Assembly (NCBI RefSeq): GCF_041027365.1
Contig: NZ_JBFTEH010000004.1
Span: forward strand, 124,001 to 188,000
Reading direction: 5' to 3'
Origin: VKMB-3413 sp041027365
Lineage (GTDB): Bacteria > Pseudomonadota > Alphaproteobacteria > Rhizobiales > Rhizobiaceae
Length of the DNA: 64,000 nucleotides
Shown: one piece after another, positions 15,650-23,954 of the stretch
Position numbering within the stretch: the stretch's first letter is position 1
How the letters are laid out: every line of letters starts with the position of its first letter
Position numbers and translations under genes: made by a program
The notes under the pieces: model-generated
Database searches by the model: none
What the model was told of the DNA's origin: nothing
The model's input: only the letters and a program-made list of their open reading frames with translations

Positions 15650-17064
15650 GCGTCCCTCCCGCTGCCTGTGCCCGGCTCGCCGTCGTCGACCGCCTCGGCC
15701 GGGCCGGCGCCCTCGCCGAGCGGCACCCAGCCTTCGACGCGCACGCCGGGCGGCAGCGGCACCTGGACGACGGTCAGCTCGCCGCCGGTCGCCTCGACCC
15801 GCTCGCGCATGCCGATGAGGCCGAAGCCGCCGGCGGTCCCCGCCTCCGGCAGGCCGCCGCCGTCGTCGACGATCGAGAAGCGCAGCCGGCGCCCCTCCGC
15901 CGCCACCGCGACGGATATGCGCGTCGGGGCGCCATGCCGCAATGCGTTGTTCATAGCCTCGCGCACCACCCGGTGGACCAGCACCTCCACCGTGGCGCCC
16001 CAGTCGCCGTCGGGAACCGCGGCTTCCATCGCGACCTCCGGATGCCGGCGGGACAGGTCGGCGACCAGATCCTCGATCGAGGCCTTCAGCCCGAGGCCCG
16101 GCATGGTGCCGGGGCGCAGATTGGTCAGGATCCGCCGGACCTCCCTGCGGGCGCGGTGGGCGGCCCCCTTGATCGCCTCGGCGCGCGAGCGCAGGGCCAC
16201 GCCGTCGCCCGGCCCGTCGCCGTTCGCCTGCTGCGGCCGGACCATCCGCCCGATGGCGGAGGCGTCGACGTCGATGGCGAAGAGCAGCGGTCCGACCTCG
16301 TCGTGCAGGTCGCGCGCCAGATCGGCCCGTTCCTCGTCCTGCAGTCGCAGCAGCTGTTCGGACAGCCGGCGATTGCGAGCGGAGATCTCGTCCAGGCGCT
16401 CGCTCATCTCGTTGCAGCCGTCGGCGAGTCGGCGCATTTCCGGCGGCCCGAACGGGCGGACTTTCGCGGCGTAGTTCCCGGCGCCGATCTCCAGGAAGGC
16501 CGCCTGGATGCCGGCGAGCGGGCGGAGCGCGCGATCGGCGACGATCCAGACGGCGACGAAGGCGATGACCACGAACAGGATCAGGATGCCGAGCCCGGTC
16601 AGGAGCTCGAACCAGGTGTCGGCGAGGATGTTGCGCGGGTCGATCAGGATCGCGACCGAGGTGATCGGCTCGGAGATCGCCGACAGCGGCATGATCGTCG
16701 TCGACGGGTCCGGGGAGAGGAGCTGGACGAACCAGTCGGGCAGCTGGTCGTAGTCCTTGGCCGGATGCGACTGGTCGCGAATGACGCCGAGGGCGTCGAT
16801 CAAGATCACCTTGACGTAGCGATCGCCGTTGAAGGTGCGCACGAAGGCGGCGAGCTTGGCGGGAACGTCGGGCGTCGCGGGAAGCTCGGCGACGAGCTGC
16901 GCGACGCGGTTCGTCGCGACGCTGCGCGCGGCGCTGAGCTCGGTGACGATGTTCAGCCGCGCCTGGCGATAGGTCACGAGGCCGCCGATCACGAGGATGA
17001 CCAGGAAGGCGATCGACAGCGTTGCGGCGAGGCGGGCTTTGAGCGACACGGCAGAAACGGGCAC
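15646..17064 (-). CDS. HAMP-containing sensor histidine kinase (NarX/DegS type)
   Basis: A 472-residue membrane kinase. TM1 is about residues 12-31, a periplasmic domain about 32-152, TM2 about 153-175, then HAMP and a HisKA_3 dimerisation domain with the phospho-accepting H254 in DLARDLHDEVG. The ATPase domain shows the N-box REAMNNALRHG and the G-boxes DDGGGLPEAG and GFGLIGMRERV. Such kinases phosphorylate NarL-type regulators, here the overlapping downstream gene. The periplasmic domain is not one I recognise, so the signal is unknown. The start is GTG 17064; a second in-frame GTG at 17049 is possible. Confidence 0.92.
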   Translation of the reverse strand: MPVSAVSLKARLAATLSIAFLVILVIGGLVTYRQARLNIVTELSAARSVATNRVAQLVAELPATPDVPAKLAAFVRTFNGDRYVKVILIDALGVIRDQSHPAKDYDQLPDWFVQLLSPDPSTTIMPLSAISEPITSVAILIDPRNILADTWFELLTGLGILILFVVIAFVAVWIVADRALRPLAGIQAAFLEIGAGNYAAKVRPFGPPEMRRLADGCNEMSERLDEISARNRRLSEQLLRLQDEERADLARDLHDEVGPLLFAIDVDASAIGRMVRPQQANGDGPGDGVALRSRAEAIKGAAHRARREVRRILTNLRPGTMPGLGLKASIEDLVADLSRRHPEVAMEAAVPDGDWGATVEVLVHRVVREAMNNALRHGAPTRISVAVAAEGRRLRFSIVDDGGGLPEAGTAGGFGLIGMRERVEATGGELTVVQVPLPPGVRVEGWVPLGEGAGPAEAVDDGEPGTGSGRDA

Positions 17065-17171
17065 CGATGCGGGGTTGCGGCGGGCCGGGCGGCCCGAACA
17101 CCGCCCCGCGCGGGACGGGTGAGACCGGGTTCTACATCCTCGCGCCGCGCGCTAACAGCATCTCGGCCGCG

Positions 17172-18425
17172 TCAGTCCTTGAAGACGCATTTCGTCTCCG
17201 GCCGATCGTAGCCCATGGTGTCCAGCTCGGAGACCTGGTGCAGGAAGCCCTCCTGCGGCGAGACGCTCACCACCGAGCGGCCGTCGCTGAGGAGAATCGG
17301 CTGGCGCAGCTGCCAGTCCCAGTCGCGGAAGGTCAGCTTCTGGCCCTTGAAGGCGGCGACGGAGAACTTCGGGCTCTTCAGATAGGCGATCAGCTTGGCG
17401 GGATCGGCGGAGTGCGTCCGCGTCGCCGCCTCGCCGATGCTGCGCACCGCCGTCCAGGCCTCCATGTCCCTGGCGTCCATGCGCCGGCCGGATTGGCTCT
17501 GGAAGCGGTTCTGGATCTGCTCGCCGCCCCATTCCTGGCTCGTCGGGTCCCAGGCGGTCGACCGCAGCCCGGCGGTGCCGGCGACCGGGCGCGGGATCCA
17601 GGTGCGCCAGGGGATATAGGTGCCGAACACCTCGCTCCTGTCGGCGACGAGCAGCACCTGGTGATCCGGCAGGTCCTGCAGGAATACCGGGATCTGCCGC
17701 TGCACCAGCGCCTGACCGGAATCGGTGGCGCGGGCGCCGCCCTTGTCCGGGAACACCTTCTCCCCGACGATCTTGGCGCCGAACTTCTTCGCCGAGCGCT
17801 TCAGGTCGTCGGCATAGCGCTTGTCGGCCGGATGCTCGCCCTCGACCAGCGCCCAGTTCGACCACTGCTTCCAGACGAGATACTGGGCGAGGGCGTCGGT
17901 CAGCATCGCCGTCGACGGCGCGATGTGCAGCATGTTCGAGCGGCAGTCCGCCTGCCGCAGCCGGTCGTCGGCGGCGCCGACATTGAGGACGACGGCGCCC
18001 TTCGGCTTGGCGAGATCGGCGACCTTCAGCGTGTCCTCGGCGGACAGGTCGGTGATGACGTAGGAGACGCCGCCGTCCAGCATGGTCTTCGCCGCCGCCG
18101 CGACGTCGTCGCCCGGCGCGAGCGTGACCGGCACGAGGGTGAAGTCCTGGCCCATGAAGCGGCCGGTCGTGTCGTTGTCGGCGATGGCGAGCTTGGCGCC
18201 GGCAAGGCCGATATCCGGCGGAGGCACGTCGAGCGCGGAGAGCGCCAGCGTCTTCTCATAGGTCCGGAGATAGCCGATCTTGATCTCCTGCGGCTTGGCC
18301 TGGCCGGGCACGGCCGGGGCGGCGGCGGGCTTGGCCGGCTGCGCCACGCCGGCGGCCGGAACGAGCGCTGCAAGCGCCGATGCCAGCACGAGCGGGCGCA
18401 GGGCGCGTTTTGCCACGTTCAACAA
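17172..18425 (-). CDS. ABC transporter substrate-binding protein, PQQ-dehydrogenase-associated
   Basis: A 417-residue exported binding protein. The start is TTG 18425, eight bases after a GGAGG element, giving a signal peptide rich in Leu/Ala that ends near AAGVAQP. The mature part starts IKIGYLRTYEKTL and has the periplasmic-binding-protein type-I layout of the PQQ_ABC_bind family, with a lone C-terminal Cys in ETKCVFKD. Members are found with PQQ-dependent dehydrogenases, and LutA of the Methylorubrum lanthanide cluster is the same kind of protein. The ligand cannot be told here. It heads the leftward cluster and is divergent from the DUF3280 gene. Confidence 0.85.
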   Translation of the reverse strand: MLNVAKRALRPLVLASALAALVPAAGVAQPAKPAAAPAVPGQAKPQEIKIGYLRTYEKTLALSALDVPPPDIGLAGAKLAIADNDTTGRFMGQDFTLVPVTLAPGDDVAAAAKTMLDGGVSYVITDLSAEDTLKVADLAKPKGAVVLNVGAADDRLRQADCRSNMLHIAPSTAMLTDALAQYLVWKQWSNWALVEGEHPADKRYADDLKRSAKKFGAKIVGEKVFPDKGGARATDSGQALVQRQIPVFLQDLPDHQVLLVADRSEVFGTYIPWRTWIPRPVAGTAGLRSTAWDPTSQEWGGEQIQNRFQSQSGRRMDARDMEAWTAVRSIGEAATRTHSADPAKLIAYLKSPKFSVAAFKGQKLTFRDWDWQLRQPILLSDGRSVVSVSPQEGFLHQVSELDTMGYDRPETKCVFKD

Positions 18426-18560
18426 GATCCGATCCTCCCATGCCGCACTCGGCCGCGCCCTTTTGGCGAGCCTTGCCCGCGATTTCCCGTTTGTCCCGCC
18501 GGCCGCGAACGCTATGACTGGTTCCGCCGAGGTGGGCACCGCGGTCGCGGGAGAAACGAG

Positions 18561-19109
18561 ATGATCAGGCAGACAATGAGTTGCGGACGCCGCCTTGCGA
18601 GGCAAGCGAGACTTTTTCCCGTTGTCCTCCTTCTCGCTTCGCCCTCGGCCCCGGCCCTTGCCGCGGCGAAGTCGGTCGCGGTCTTCGACTTCCAGCTGAT
18701 CGACTCCAGCCTGCAGGGCTCGATGGAGGGCGTCGACCCCGCCCAGACCAAACGCCTCGAGAAGATGGCGCCGGAGCTTCGCGACGACATCGGCCACCTT
18801 CCGGGCTATCAGATCGTCGACACCGGTCCGGTCGAGAAGAAGGCGGACGCCCAGTACCTGTCGAGCTGTGGCAATTGCGCCCTCGGCCTCGCCAAGCAGG
18901 TCGGTGCCGATGTCGCGGTCGTCGGCACGGTGCAGAAGGTCTCGAACCTCATTCTGAACATCAACGCCTATGCCTTTGACGTGACATCCGGAAAGGAGAT
19001 CGCGAGAGGCAGTGCCGACATCCGCTCGAACACCGACGAGAGCTGGCACCGGGGGCTCGCCTATCTCTGGAAGAACGTCCTGAAGAAGCAGTTCGAGCAA
19101 GCCAAGTGA
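18561..19109 (+). CDS. exported DUF3280/DUF2380-type lipid- or envelope-associated protein
   Basis: A 182-residue secreted protein: Arg-rich N-terminus and signal peptide (about 1-35, ending PALAAAK), then a compact alpha/beta domain beginning KSVAVFDFQLIDSSLQGS, with SCGNCALGLAKQVGADVAVVG in the middle. That pattern matches the DUF3280 family common in methylotrophs, function unknown; the fold resembles the curli-assembly CsgG/TolB-N type nucleotide-free domains. The CGNC pair could be a disulphide. Its TGA overlaps the GTG of the MfnB-FolB gene by four bases (GTGA), so the two are coupled in translation. It is divergent from the PQQ substrate-binding protein gene. Confidence 0.8.
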   Translation: MIRQTMSCGRRLARQARLFPVVLLLASPSAPALAAAKSVAVFDFQLIDSSLQGSMEGVDPAQTKRLEKMAPELRDDIGHLPGYQIVDTGPVEKKADAQYLSSCGNCALGLAKQVGADVAVVGTVQKVSNLILNINAYAFDVTSGKEIARGSADIRSNTDESWHRGLAYLWKNVLKKQFEQAK

Positions 19110-20188
19110 CCAAGCTCCTCGCCAGCGTCACCGGGCCGGACGAGGCCGAGACCGTCCTTGCCGGCGGGGCCGACATCGTCGACCTGAAGGATCCGGCGCA
19201 AGGCGCGCTCGGCGCCGTCTCGCCGGACGTCATCGAGGCGACGATCGCCCGCGTCGCCGGCCGGCGGCCGGTCTCCGCCGTCGCCGGCGACCTGCCGATG
19301 CGGCCGGACGCGGTCGTCCCGGCGGTCGAAGCGCGCGCAGCGGCGGATTTCGTCAAGATCGGTCTCTTCCCCGCCGGCCGAGCCGATCGGGAGGCGGTCA
19401 TCGCGGCGCTGCGGCCGCTCGCGGAACGGATCCGGCTCGTCGCCGTGTTCTTTGCCGACGGCGACTTCGATCCCGGACTTCTGCCGCTTCTCGCACAGGC
19501 GGGATTTGCCGGCGCGATGATCGACACCATGGGCAAGGACCGGAGGAGGACGGGCGGCGGCGGCCTCCTGTCCCACCTGTCCTTCGCGAAGTTGTCGGCC
19601 TTCGTCGCTGAGGCGCGCGGGCTCGGCCTGATGACCGGGCTCGCCGGCTCGCTGGAGCCGGCCGACATCCCCCGGCTTCTGCCGCTGCAGCCGGACTATC
19701 TCGGCTTTCGCGGCGCGCTGACGGCGGGCGCGCGCAACGCGCCGGTCGACCTTCAGGCGGTGCGACGGGTCGCGGCGATGATCGCCGCGCAGACCACGCC
19801 GGCGCAGGAGAGCGGCGCCGGCGGATCCGGCTTCGACCGCATCTTCGTGCGCGACTTCACGCTTCCCCTCGAGATCGGAGCCTACGGGCACGAGCGCGGC
19901 CGGACGCAGGACGTGCGCTTCTCGGTCGAGGCGCTGGTCGACCGCATCCGCGGGGACGCCGAGACGATCGCCGACGTCTATTCTTACGACCGCATCATCG
20001 ACGCCATCCGCGCGCTGGCCGAGCGCGGCCACACTGACCTCGTCGAACGGCTCGCGCTGGATCTGGCGGGCGCTGTGCTCTCGGACGGACGCGTCCATGA
20101 GGTGACGGTCCGGGTCGAGAAGCTGGAACTCGGCCCGCGGGCGGTGGGCGTGGAGATAAGGCGGGGCCGCTCCGATTCCGACACATAA
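19106..20188 (+). CDS. mfnB: MfnB-FolB fusion: furan phosphate synthase plus dihydroneopterin aldolase
   Basis: A 360-residue two-domain protein. Residues about 1-230 are a DUF556/MfnB TIM barrel: DIVDLKDPAQGALGA carries the catalytic Lys and FVKIGLFPAG a second one. MfnB makes (5-formylfuran-3-yl)methyl phosphate from two glyceraldehyde-3-phosphates, the first step of (methylo)furan synthesis. Residues about 245-355 form a FolB domain: FVRDFTLPLEIGAYGHE, the Tyr of DVYSYDRIIDAI and the Lys of VRVEKLELG are the expected aldolase residues, which would serve the pterin branch (H4MPT or folate). GTG 19106 overlaps the DUF3280 stop. It starts a rightward cofactor operon with mfnE and the DHPS-like gene. 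Confidence 0.92.
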   Translation: MTKLLASVTGPDEAETVLAGGADIVDLKDPAQGALGAVSPDVIEATIARVAGRRPVSAVAGDLPMRPDAVVPAVEARAAADFVKIGLFPAGRADREAVIAALRPLAERIRLVAVFFADGDFDPGLLPLLAQAGFAGAMIDTMGKDRRRTGGGGLLSHLSFAKLSAFVAEARGLGLMTGLAGSLEPADIPRLLPLQPDYLGFRGALTAGARNAPVDLQAVRRVAAMIAAQTTPAQESGAGGSGFDRIFVRDFTLPLEIGAYGHERGRTQDVRFSVEALVDRIRGDAETIADVYSYDRIIDAIRALAERGHTDLVERLALDLAGAVLSDGRVHEVTVRVEKLELGPRAVGVEIRRGRSDSDT

Positions 20189-20388
20189 TCGTCATCCGCC
20201 CGCCGCAACCCCTTGTGCTTCGTGACGATCGGACGAACATTACCCTGGTAAGGGACCATGAATGGTCTTCGGGATGGGCCGGGCTGTCGCTCGGCTTTCC
20301 CGCGAGCGAGAGCGGCCGCGAAGGCCGCCGCGACAGGGCGGCGCGGGCAGATGCCCCGCGCCGGGGCAACGCGTCCGGGGCGGGCAGT

Positions 20389-21045
20389 ATGGCAAGGGAA
20401 GTCGAAGGAATACTCGTCGTCAAATTCGGTGGCAGCTCGGTGGCGTCGCCCGATCTGAAGCGGTGGGTGAAGGCGGTGGAACAGGCGCGCGAGCCGGTCG
20501 TCGTCGTGCCGGGCGGCGGCCCGTTCGCCGATACGGTGCGCCGCTATCAGCGGCAGATCGGCTATGACGACGACGCCGCGCACGAGATGGCGATCCTCGC
20601 CATGGAGCAGTTCGGCTGCGCGCTCGTCAGCCTCGGCAGTCGCATGGTCAAGGCGCGCGACATCGCCGCGATCCACCAGGCGATCGGCAGCGGGCTGATC
20701 CCCGTCTGGATGCCGCGCGACACGGCTCTGGGCGCGCCGGAGATCGCGCACGACTGGACGGTGACCTCCGATTCGCTCGCCGCCTGGTTGGCGGCGCAGC
20801 TGCCGGAGGCGCGCCTCTGCCTGTTCAAGCAGATCGACCTGCCGCCCGAGGCGACGCTCGAGACGCTGCTCGGCGCGCATATCGTCGACGAGAGCTTCGG
20901 CAAGCATCTGCGCGCGTCGACCTCGGTCTATGTCGCGGGGCCTGCGGATCTTCCGGCCGCCGGGCCGCGGCTTGCCGACGGCGGCGTTCCCGGGCGGCTG
21001 ATCGCAATGCACCGCGCCTTGCCCGAGATGGCGGCCGGCGGCTGA
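20389..21045 (+). CDS. mfnE: amino-acid-kinase-fold protein, likely MfnE (furan phosphate kinase)
   Basis: A 218-residue kinase of the aspartate/glutamate/uridylate kinase superfamily: ILVVKFGGSSVASPDL at the N-terminus, VVVVPGGGPFADTV for phosphate binding and WTVTSDSLAAWLAAQL for the nucleotide site. In methanogens the homologue MfnE phosphorylates 5-(aminomethyl)furan-3-yl methyl phosphate to a diphosphate for methanofuran assembly. The location just after mfnB strongly supports the same role in methylofuran synthesis. I chose ATG 20389; the frame is open 174 bases upstream but that part is Arg-rich with no family match. About 200 bases separate it from mfnB. Confidence 0.85.
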   Translation: MAREVEGILVVKFGGSSVASPDLKRWVKAVEQAREPVVVVPGGGPFADTVRRYQRQIGYDDDAAHEMAILAMEQFGCALVSLGSRMVKARDIAAIHQAIGSGLIPVWMPRDTALGAPEIAHDWTVTSDSLAAWLAAQLPEARLCLFKQIDLPPEATLETLLGAHIVDESFGKHLRASTSVYVAGPADLPAAGPRLADGGVPGRLIAMHRALPEMAAGG

Positions 21046-21133
21046 CGGCCGCCCGGCGCCTGCGCGGCGACCGGATCGTCGAAGTCCGCGGCGAAGGCTT
21101 TCCAACCGCCCGCAAATGCCCGACATAGGCGGC

Positions 21134-22534
21134 ATGGCGAGACAGCGACTGCTCTTTCTCACCGGGCACCTAGCCCGTCCCCGGCTCGAACGCGTCCTCT
21201 CCGGTCTCGGCGAGACCGAGTTCGACTGGGCGATTGCGGACATCGGGGTGAAGGTCGCGGCGCTCGCGACCGGCGACATCATCGAGCGGCGGCTGGAGCG
21301 GCCGGTGGAGGCGGACGGCGTGGTCCTGCCGGGCCGCTGCCGGGCCGATCTCGATCGTCTCTCCGAGGTCTTCGGCGTTCCCTTCACGCGCGGGCCGGAC
21401 GAACTCGCCGACCTGCCGGCCTTCCTCGGCCGCAAGGGTGCGCCGCCGGACCTCTCCCGCCACGACATGCGCATCTTCGCCGAGATCGTCGACGCCTCGG
21501 CGCTGTCGGTCGAAGCGATCCTCGCGCGCGCCCGCCCGATGCAGGCGGCCGGTGCGGACGTGATCGACCTCGGCTGCCTGCCGGACACCCCCTTTCCGCA
21601 TCTGGAAGAGACCATCCAGGCGCTGAAGGCGGAAGGCTTCGGCGTCAGCGTCGATTCGGCTGTGCCGGAGGAACTGCGGCGCGCGACGCGCGCCGGCGCC
21701 GACTTCCTGCTCAGCCTGACCGAAGAGCGCATGGACGTCGCCGAGGCCGGCGCCGCCGTGCCGATCCTGATCCCGAAGACGCCGCAGGACACTGCCTCGC
21801 TCGACCGCGCGATCGAACGGGCGCGGGAGATGGAGATCGACTTCATCGCCGACTCGATCCTCGACCCCATCCATTTCGGCTTCTCCGCCTCGCTGGTGCG
21901 CTATCACCAGCTGCGCGAGCGCCATCCCGCCGTCGAGATCCTGATGGGCACCGGCAACCTCACCGAACTCACCGACGCCGACACCTCGGGGATCACCGCA
22001 ACGCTGCTCGGCATCTGCTCGGAGCTTGCCATCCGCAACCTCCTCGTCGTGCATGTCAGCCCGCATACGCGCGCGACCATCGCCGAGCACGATGCGGCGC
22101 GGCGCATGCTCTTTGCCGCCCGCGCCGACGGCGCCCTGCCGCGCGGCTATTCGAAGGCGCTGCTGCAGGTGCACGACGTCAAGCCCTATGCGGTCACGCC
22201 GGACGAGCTGGCGGAGCAGGCCGCCGGCATCAAGGACCGCAACTACCGGATCGAGACGGCCGAGGACGGCGTCCATCTCTACAACCGCGACGTCCACGCG
22301 ATCGAGACCGACGCCTTCGAGTTCTTCCCGCACATCGACGTCGGCGGCGACGTCGGCCACGCCTTCTATCTCGGCGCCGAACTGCAGAAGGCCGAGATCG
22401 CCTGGCGGCTCGGCAAGCGCTTCGCCCAGGACGCCCCGCTCGACTTCGGCGTCGGTGCGCCGCGCCGCGAGGAAGACCGCACGCGGCTGGAGGCGGCGGG
22501 CCACACCTTGAAGGCCAGGAAGACGCCGTCGTAA
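21134..22534 (+). CDS. dihydropteroate-synthase-like protein (DUF6513), H4MPT biosynthesis
   Basis: A 466-residue protein. The N-terminal part (about 1-135) is the DUF6513 region, followed by a pterin-binding TIM barrel: IVDASALSVEAILARARPMQ, the DVIDLGCLPDTPFPHLEET loop that replaces the DHPS GGES loop, and SVDSAVPEELRRA. Members are found in H4MPT-making archaea and methylotrophs and are thought to couple the pterin to the ribofuranosyl-aniline made by MptG. The role is family knowledge plus location, not proven by sequence. ATG 21134 is preferred (an AGGCGG element upstream); ATG 21116 is an alternative six residues longer. Confidence 0.85.
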   Translation: MARQRLLFLTGHLARPRLERVLSGLGETEFDWAIADIGVKVAALATGDIIERRLERPVEADGVVLPGRCRADLDRLSEVFGVPFTRGPDELADLPAFLGRKGAPPDLSRHDMRIFAEIVDASALSVEAILARARPMQAAGADVIDLGCLPDTPFPHLEETIQALKAEGFGVSVDSAVPEELRRATRAGADFLLSLTEERMDVAEAGAAVPILIPKTPQDTASLDRAIERAREMEIDFIADSILDPIHFGFSASLVRYHQLRERHPAVEILMGTGNLTELTDADTSGITATLLGICSELAIRNLLVVHVSPHTRATIAEHDAARRMLFAARADGALPRGYSKALLQVHDVKPYAVTPDELAEQAAGIKDRNYRIETAEDGVHLYNRDVHAIETDAFEFFPHIDVGGDVGHAFYLGAELQKAEIAWRLGKRFAQDAPLDFGVGAPRREEDRTRLEAAGHTLKARKTPS

Positions 22535-22587
22535 GCCTCCGCCTGCGACGGCCGGACCGGCAACGACAATCCGAAAGCGAGGCGGCG

Positions 22588-23172
22588 ATGCCCTATATCC
22601 GCGAGACCATCCTCACCACGCGCTCGGCAGCCGGTAAGGTGCACATCGCCCCGCTCGGAATCATCCAGGACGGCGAGACTTGGGTGATCGCGCCGTTCCG
22701 CCCGTCGACGACCCTGGCGAATGTCGAGGAGACCGGCATCGCGGTCGTGAACTACACCGACGACGCCAAGATCTTCGCCGGCTGCCTCACCGGCCGCAAG
22801 GACTGGCCGCTGGCGGACGTGCCGGACTGTCCGGTGCCGCGGCTGGAGGCGGCGCTGGCGCACGACGTGCTGGAGGTCATATCGGTGAAGGGCGACCCGC
22901 AGCGGCCGCGCTTCGCCTGCCGCGTCGCCGCGTCCGGCCAGCATCGGCCGTTCCAGGGCATGAACCGCGCCAAGGCGGCCGTCCTCGAAGCCGCGATCCT
23001 GGTCAGCCGGCTGAAGATGCTGCCGCCGGAGAAGATCGAGGACGAGATCGCCTATCTGAAGATCGCCATCGACAAGACCGCCGGCCCGGACGAGGAGCAG
23101 GCCTGGTACTGGCTGCTCGAAAAGGTCATCGCGCATCTCGCCGAGGTGGAAGCGGAGCGGGGAGGGAGCTGA
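22588..23172 (+). CDS. DUF447 family protein of the H4MPT gene set
   Basis: A 194-residue protein starting MPYIRETILTTRSAAGKVHI, a flavin-reductase-like split-barrel fold (FRPSTTLANVEETG), with a C-terminal helical part rich in Glu/Lys. DUF447 proteins occur in H4MPT-using archaea and in methylotrophs, where they are considered needed for C1 cofactor synthesis, but no reaction is assigned that I can state with confidence. It lies 53 bases after the DHPS-like gene in the same direction, with a GAGGCGG element before the ATG, so it is probably the last gene of the cofactor operon. Confidence 0.82.
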   Translation: MPYIRETILTTRSAAGKVHIAPLGIIQDGETWVIAPFRPSTTLANVEETGIAVVNYTDDAKIFAGCLTGRKDWPLADVPDCPVPRLEAALAHDVLEVISVKGDPQRPRFACRVAASGQHRPFQGMNRAKAAVLEAAILVSRLKMLPPEKIEDEIAYLKIAIDKTAGPDEEQAWYWLLEKVIAHLAEVEAERGGS

Positions 23173-23260
23173 CGCCTCGACGATCTTCCGACAGTCCGAC
23201 GCATCCTGTTGGCATGCTCGGCGGTTGATGGGCTGGAGTCCACGAACAAGGAGGCCCGCC

Positions 23261-23521
23261 ATGGCCGACACCAGTCGCATCAAGGAACATATGGAAGTCA
23301 TCGGCGCCGACGGCGCCCATGTCGGCACCGTGGACGGCGTCGACGGCGACCGTATCAAGCTCACAAAGGCCGACAGCGGCGAAGGCTCGCACGAGGGCCA
23401 CCACCACTTCATCCCGCTCGGCTTCGTCGCCGACATCGAGGGAAACCGCGTCAGGCTCTCGGCGAACGGCGACGTCGCCGTCTCCTATGAGGAAGAGGCG
23501 GACTCCTCGCCGACGAACTGA
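23261..23521 (+). CDS. DUF2171 family protein
   Basis: An 86-residue cytoplasmic protein. The MADTSRIKEHMEVIGADGAHVG start and the later HHHFIPLGFVADIEGNRVRL strand are typical of the DUF2171 (PRC-barrel-like) family, usually stress-associated in alphaproteobacteria, with no known biochemical role. ATG 23261 follows a AAGGAGG element by seven bases. Its relation to the neighbouring cofactor operon is probably accidental. Confidence 0.85.
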   Translation: MADTSRIKEHMEVIGADGAHVGTVDGVDGDRIKLTKADSGEGSHEGHHHFIPLGFVADIEGNRVRLSANGDVAVSYEEEADSSPTN

Positions 23522-23672
23522 GCGACGCCCCTGCCACCTCCGCCGCTTCGGCGGGGGTGGCTACTGCGCCATCCGGCCGCGCATCTTCCGGGCAGCATCC
23601 GTCGTTCAGCCGATTCCAGTGCGGCGCCTGCGCATGGTAGGATTGGCAGCCGAGACGGACGGAGGCACGGCA

Positions 23673-23951
23673 ATGGACGTGAAGCAGGCGGTCAAGATCG
23701 CGAAGGATTACGTCAACGAGCTTCTGGCCGAGGAAGGACTGACGAATCTCGGCCTGGAGGAAATCGAGTTCGACCAGGCCGACCGCTCGTGGAACGTCAC
23801 CCTCGGCTTCTCGCGACCCTGGAACAGCATGCGGAACGGCTTCACCGCACTCAGCGGCAACGTGCCTCCGGGACGGTCGTATCGGGTCGTCAAGGTTCGC
23901 GACGAGGACGGGCAGGTTGTCTCTCTGAAGAAGCACGAGCTGGCGGACTGA
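23673..23951 (+). CDS. small soluble protein paired with a PIN-domain gene (possible antitoxin or partner)
   Basis: A 92-residue protein with a helical start (MDVKQAVKIAKDYVNELLAE), then strands DRSWNVTLGFSRPW and GRSYRVVKVRDEDGQVVSLK that resemble a PepSY-like alpha/beta unit. No DNA-binding motif is obvious. GGAGG is seven bases before the ATG. The stop is three bases from the GTG of the PIN-domain gene, so the two form an operon. Such a layout resembles toxin-antitoxin pairs, but this partner does not look like the usual VapB types. Identity and function are unknown. Confidence 0.75.
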   Translation: MDVKQAVKIAKDYVNELLAEEGLTNLGLEEIEFDQADRSWNVTLGFSRPWNSMRNGFTALSGNVPPGRSYRVVKVRDEDGQVVSLKKHELAD

Positions 23952-23954
23952 CTC

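Noticed and set aside
15011..17101. Single 696-codon frame spanning the response regulator and part of the kinase region
   Set aside because: Only the C-terminal third is a real protein (response regulator); the upstream part is the wrong frame of the overlapping kinase gene, which has its own complete frame.
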